Source: Gemmatimonadota bacterium (GTDB lineage: Bacteria; JAAXHH01). Taken from it: a stretch of 10,353 nucleotides of DNA. Below the pieces are notes generated by a model that ran no database searches, was not told the DNA's origin, and worked only from the letters and a program-made list of their open reading frames with translations. Location: assembly GCA_026713285.1 (NCBI GenBank), contig JAPOOT010000468.1, positions 1 to 10,353 on the forward strand. The letters run 5' to 3'. Both the position numbers and the translations under genes were made by a program. How positions within the stretch are numbered: position 1 is the stretch's first letter; every line of letters begins with the position of its first letter. This document shows, piece by piece, positions 7,085 through 10,353 of this stretch.

Positions 7085-7175
7085 GAGCACACACGCACGC
7101 ACGCCTACACCCCCTTACTCATCACGCACGCACTCACGCCCTCACGCACGCATAGGCCTACGCCTACGCCCAGGC
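7085..7175. repeat. Degenerate ACGC/ACTC simple-sequence tract
   Basis: Repeats such as CACGCACGCACG, CTCACGCACGC and CCTACGCCTACGCC fill this stretch, which covers the 3' flank and the last few codons of the RND permease. It is impure and shows no coding character beyond the RND stop at 7164-7166. It could be a replication-slippage microsatellite; no function is evident. Confidence 0.6.
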
Positions 7176-10100
7176 ACGCTTGACGCTCGACATGACCCAG
7201 TTGCTCAGGTCTTCGAATATCGTGTAGACCGTCGGCAGCAGGATGAGCGTCAGTATACCCGAGGTGGTCAGGCCGCCAACCAGGGCCAGGCTGACCGGAC
7301 CCCACTGGTTGGCGCCGCGGTCTTCCACTGGACCGAAGAACTCGGGAAAGAGAAGCGGAGCCACCATAGGCAACAGGCCGAAGATGGTGGTCAGGGACGT
7401 CATCAGGATGGGCCGCAACCGATGCCGGCCGCCCAGGAGGAGGGCCTCGGTGCGCGTCATCCCCTCTCTGCGCAAATGGTTAACGTGATCGATGAGGACG
7501 ATGGCATTGTTAACCGCAAGTCCCGACAGAACGATGATCCCCAGGTATGAGTTCGTGTTCAGCGTCGTGCCGGACAGGTAGAAAACGATAAAAGCGCCAA
7601 CCAGTCCGCACAGCACCGACAACAGAATCGTGAACGGCTGGATGAAGGACTCCGAAATCGCCGCCATGATCAGGTAGATGAGCACCACCGAGAGCAGGAT
7701 GGCGAAGAGGAACTCGCCCTGCGATTCACGCATCATGTTGAAATTGCGCCCCATGCTCCACGTGTACCCGGGAGGCAATTCGATGCCCTCCATCATCTCG
7801 GTCACCTGGGTGTTGATGCGCCGCGTGCCCGGTCCCGTCGTGTTGCCGCCCACTTCCACCTGAGATTCCCGATCATGCCGCTCGATGACGTCGGGTCCCT
7901 TCTGCCGCGAAAAGCTGGCCAGGTTCCCCATGGGGATCATCCCGCCTTCAGCCCGTTCGAAGGTCATGTTCTGCAGTTTCTGCAAGCTGGCGCGGTCCTC
8001 TTCCTCGAGGTGCAGCAGAATGTCCACCTCGCGGTCGTCGGCCTTGAATTTGCCCCTCGCCCGGCTGCTCAGCGCAGCCTGCACGGTACGGGCCGCCTGT
8101 CTCGGCGAAATGCCGTAGGTCTGGGCCATGGCCCGGTCGACCTGCACCTGGATCTCCTCGTCGCCCCGCTCCAGGCTGGTATCCACGTCCTTCAGTCCTG
8201 GGATGACCTCCATCCGGGTACGGAGATCATCGGCGATATTGGAAAGCACCGACATGTTGTCTCCGCGCAGTTCCACGTCCACGCCCGACTGCCCGCCGCC
8301 ATATCGGCGCATCCGGCCGGGTCTCCAACGCACGCCGGCGATCTCGGGCAGCGAACTGGTGATCCGGGTCTGAAGCTCGGTGGCAGACTCCTGACGTTCC
8401 TCGGGCGGAGTCAGCACGATGCGGAGATTTGCCCGGCGCAGGCTGCCGTAGGACGAAATGGATTCGATGTGAAATTCGTCCTTGCGGTCCAGCAGGAGTG
8501 TTTCGACGTCCGTAAAGACTTCCCTGACGTCCTCGATGCTGTAGCTGCCCGGCAGATCCGCGGCTATCGCTATATCCCGCGTAGGCGCCCTGGGCTGGAA
8601 CTCCGTCTCGATGTTCTGGTACAGCCAGTAGCTGCCGAAGAGGATCGCGCCGAAGGCAATCACGGTGACGAACCGGTGGCGCAGGTTCCAGGCTAGGACG
8701 GACGTGTAATATCCGGAAATCCGTGCGAAGAACGCCGAGGGCTTGCCCAGTGGCCGGTTGAACAGCCTCGAGGAAACCAGCGGGATGAGCGTCAGCGCGA
8801 TAAAGACCGCCGCCACCATGACGATGCAGAATGTGACGACGAAGTCCTTCATGAAGAGCATGAACCGGCTGCCGCCGCCCAGGAATACGAGGGGCATGAA
8901 GACGCAAAGGGTCGTCGCCGTGGCCGCGATGATGGCCATGGTTACCTCGCGGGTGCCCACCACGGCCGCTATCCGCGCCGGCAGGTTGGATTCCTGCCGG
9001 TGGCGGTAGATGCTTTCCAGCACCACCACGGCGGCGTCCACGAGCATGCCCACCGCCAGCATCAGGCCCATGAGCGAGATCAGGTTGATGGATACCGTGG
9101 ATCCCGCACCCTGTCGGAGCAGATACATGAAGGTGAAGGTACAGATGATCGATATGGGAATGGCCAGGCTGATAATCAGGGTGCTGCGCAGGTTGCGCAG
9201 GAAGAGAAACAACACGATGACGGCCAGCATGCCGCCCAGAAGTCCCGTGTTCCTCAGGTCGGAAAGCCGGTCCGTGATGCTCTGGGACTGGTCGAAGAAC
9301 ACCCGGGTTTCCAGGCCCGCGAACCGGGGCTGCGTCATGAGTTCATCCAACACGGACTGGGTGCGCTGGGCCACGTCCACGATGTTGGCCGTGGACGTCT
9401 TGTATACCCGGATGGTGACTGCATCCACCCCGTTCAGACGCTGGAAACTGTCGTCTTCCGGGTAGTCGAACTTCACCTCCGCCACGTCGCGTAGCGACAG
9501 GGACGTGCCGGGTATGGGCAGGTTCGCCACCTCGTCGGCCGCCCGGTATTCGTTTACGGATCGGACCGAGTACTTCCGTCCGCCCTCGGTGACGGTCCCG
9601 GCCGTCAGGGTTACGTTGTTCTGCACCAGGGTCTGGCTGAGATTGAACAGATCGAGGTTGTGGGACTGCAGCTTCTCGTTGTCCACGTGCACGATCAGTT
9701 GCTTCTCGACCATCCCGCTGATTTCCACGTTCGCCACGCCATCCACGCGCTGGATTTGCGGCTGGATCACCTTGGTGACGATGTTGTAGAACTCCGCGGG
9801 GTCCCCGCTCCACGCCACGCTGAAATTGTAAATCGGCATATCGTTCGGGTTCCAACGCCGGATCCGGATACGTTCGACATCGGCGGGCAGTTCGCCCCGG
9901 ACCTGGTCGATCCGGTCCCGGACCTCCATGGCCGCCATGTTCATGTCCGTCCCGGTCTCGAACTCGATGCGCACCCGCGCGTTGTCGTCGCGGGAATTGG
10001 ACTCCATGCTCTTCATGTTGCTCAGCGTGCCGAAGGCGTCCTCCAGCGGCCGCGTAATCAGCCGTTCCACTTCCTCGGGCGACGAGGAGGGGTAGGGCAC

Positions 10101-10244
10101 ACTGACGTTCAGGGACGGGAAGGACATGTCCGGCAGGAACATCAGCGGCAGCTTGGTATAGGATATCATACCCAGCGTGACGACACTGACGATGATCATG
10201 ATCGTCGTCACCGGGCGGTTTACGGAAAACTCGGCTATGCTCAT
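7164..10244 (-). CDS. RND family efflux permease (AcrB/HAE-like)
   Basis: A 1026-residue inner-membrane pump protein that, as a trimer with a periplasmic adaptor and an outer-membrane channel, exports substrates using ion gradient energy. The layout is classic: TM1 (about 12-30), first porter domain (about 40-325) with YPSSSPEEVERLITRPLEDA, TM2-6 (about 333-490), TM7 (about 525-543), second porter domain (about 550-840) and TM8-12 (about 845-1013). The TM10-11 region has GLAVNNAIVLIDH (908-920) and RLRPILMTSLTTIFGLLP (942-959). The TM4 motif is GMLVDAAVVVLES: Asp403 is present but the adjacent residue, Asp in AcrB and often Asn in related pumps, is Ala404. TM10 has Asn912-Asn913 where AcrB has a Lys. 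Start ATG 10244 overlaps the upstream RND stop (ATGA), with an AGGAGGT site nine bases ahead. Substrate cannot be predicted from this sequence. Confidence 0.96.
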   Translation of the reverse strand: MSIAEFSVNRPVTTIMIIVSVVTLGMISYTKLPLMFLPDMSFPSLNVSVPYPSSSPEEVERLITRPLEDAFGTLSNMKSMESNSRDDNARVRIEFETGTDMNMAAMEVRDRIDQVRGELPADVERIRIRRWNPNDMPIYNFSVAWSGDPAEFYNIVTKVIQPQIQRVDGVANVEISGMVEKQLIVHVDNEKLQSHNLDLFNLSQTLVQNNVTLTAGTVTEGGRKYSVRSVNEYRAADEVANLPIPGTSLSLRDVAEVKFDYPEDDSFQRLNGVDAVTIRVYKTSTANIVDVAQRTQSVLDELMTQPRFAGLETRVFFDQSQSITDRLSDLRNTGLLGGMLAVIVLFLFLRNLRSTLIISLAIPISIICTFTFMYLLRQGAGSTVSINLISLMGLMLAVGMLVDAAVVVLESIYRHRQESNLPARIAAVVGTREVTMAIIAATATTLCVFMPLVFLGGGSRFMLFMKDFVVTFCIVMVAAVFIALTLIPLVSSRLFNRPLGKPSAFFARISGYYTSVLAWNLRHRFVTVIAFGAILFGSYWLYQNIETEFQPRAPTRDIAIAADLPGSYSIEDVREVFTDVETLLLDRKDEFHIESISSYGSLRRANLRIVLTPPEERQESATELQTRITSSLPEIAGVRWRPGRMRRYGGGQSGVDVELRGDNMSVLSNIADDLRTRMEVIPGLKDVDTSLERGDEEIQVQVDRAMAQTYGISPRQAARTVQAALSSRARGKFKADDREVDILLHLEEEDRASLQKLQNMTFERAEGGMIPMGNLASFSRQKGPDVIERHDRESQVEVGGNTTGPGTRRINTQVTEMMEGIELPPGYTWSMGRNFNMMRESQGEFLFAILLSVVLIYLIMAAISESFIQPFTILLSVLCGLVGAFIVFYLSGTTLNTNSYLGIIVLSGLAVNNAIVLIDHVNHLRREGMTRTEALLLGGRHRLRPILMTSLTTIFGLLPMVAPLLFPEFFGPVEDRGANQWGPVSLALVGGLTTSGILTLILLPTVYTIFEDLSNWVMSSVKRAWA

Positions 10245-10353
10245 ACCTCTGCCACCTCCTGGGACACCGGTTGCCCGGTTGTTCTTGTGAATAGCTCGTA
10301 TACCCTTGCCATGGCCGTCTCGATCGTCATGTAGATGAGCGGCACGAGGACCA
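10241..10353 (-). CDS. C-terminal end of a second RND permease (partial)
   Basis: The minus-strand frame ending at TGA 10243-10241 runs off the right edge of the window, giving 36 residues: VLVPLIYMTIETAMARVYEL, then a polar tail ending QEVAEV. The opening LVPLIYMTIE resembles the end of TM12 and the cytoplasmic tail of RND permeases (compare LLPTVYTIFEDL in the next gene), so I read it as a tandem RND subunit. The stop overlaps the start of the complete RND gene by four bases, and its 3' end supplies that gene's ribosome binding site at 10254-10260. The fragment is short, so the family call rests on this motif, the position and the coupling. Confidence 0.75.
   Translation of the reverse strand, partial: VLVPLIYMTIETAMARVYELFTRTTGQPVSQEVAEV

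Noticed and set aside
6048..7094. 348-codon open frame on the minus strand opposite glnE
   Set aside because: It runs opposite conserved GlnE motifs, reads through the terminator at 6993-7033, and has no family resemblance.
7875..8696. 273-codon plus-strand frame opposite the RND gene
   Set aside because: A shadow of the high-GC RND coding sequence with no ribosome binding site, domain or promoter.
1..10353. CRISPR array, insertion sequence, tRNA, rRNA or phage genes
   Set aside because: I saw no regularly spaced repeats, transposase or integrase motifs, terminal inverted repeats or tRNA-like cloverleaf in reading the window. This was by eye, without a search tool.

Overview
This window comes from an uncultured-type, GC-rich, Gram-negative (diderm) bacterium. 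The evidence is a large RND efflux permease with the end of a second, an envelope HtrA/DegS-type protease with a membrane anchor, a phosphatidylethanolamine pathway, and strongly G/C-biased third codon positions. A DUF4321 membrane protein and the compact Psd/PssA pair suggest a deep-branching phylum rather than a classical proteobacterium. I cannot name the phylum from sequence alone.

Layout. (1) Minus strand, 3215 down to 3: a four-gene envelope operon, htrA-like protease > psd > pssA > DUF4321 protein. A near-consensus sigma70 promoter lies at 3362-3390. psd and pssA overlap by four bases (ATGA). The protease has a frame break: its N-terminal membrane anchor (start 3215, stop 3036) lies in a different frame from the protease and PDZ domains. 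(2) Divergent intergenic region 3216-3688, containing the htrA promoter, an AT-rich block with an 11-bp-spaced direct repeat, and a structured glnA leader. (3) Plus strand: glnA (3689-5104), ending in a strong intrinsic terminator, then a half-length glnE (5379-6950) that carries only the adenylyl-removase-like nucleotidyltransferase half. (4) A bidirectional terminator at 6993-7033 and a degenerate ACGC-rich simple-sequence tract. (5) Minus strand, entering from the right edge: the last 36 codons of one RND permease, overlapping by four bases a complete 1026-aa RND permease (10244-7164).

How the genes work together. Psd and PssA form the two-step CDP-diacylglycerol > phosphatidylserine > phosphatidylethanolamine pathway. 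The anchored HtrA protease is a plausible envelope quality-control partner, and the DUF4321 protein is a small membrane protein of unknown role. GlnA keeps the regulatory tyrosine (Tyr399) that GlnE modifies in other bacteria, and the neighbouring half-GlnE is its obvious candidate regulator. The canonical adenylylating half of GlnE is not encoded here. The two RND permeases are translationally coupled and probably form or share an efflux pump; no adaptor or outer-membrane channel gene is inside the window.

Most of the window is conserved housekeeping. I do not see a wholly new defence or mobile system. The points most worth checking are the single-domain GlnE beside an adenylylatable GlnA, the htrA frame break, and the altered TM4 proton-relay motif in the RND permease.
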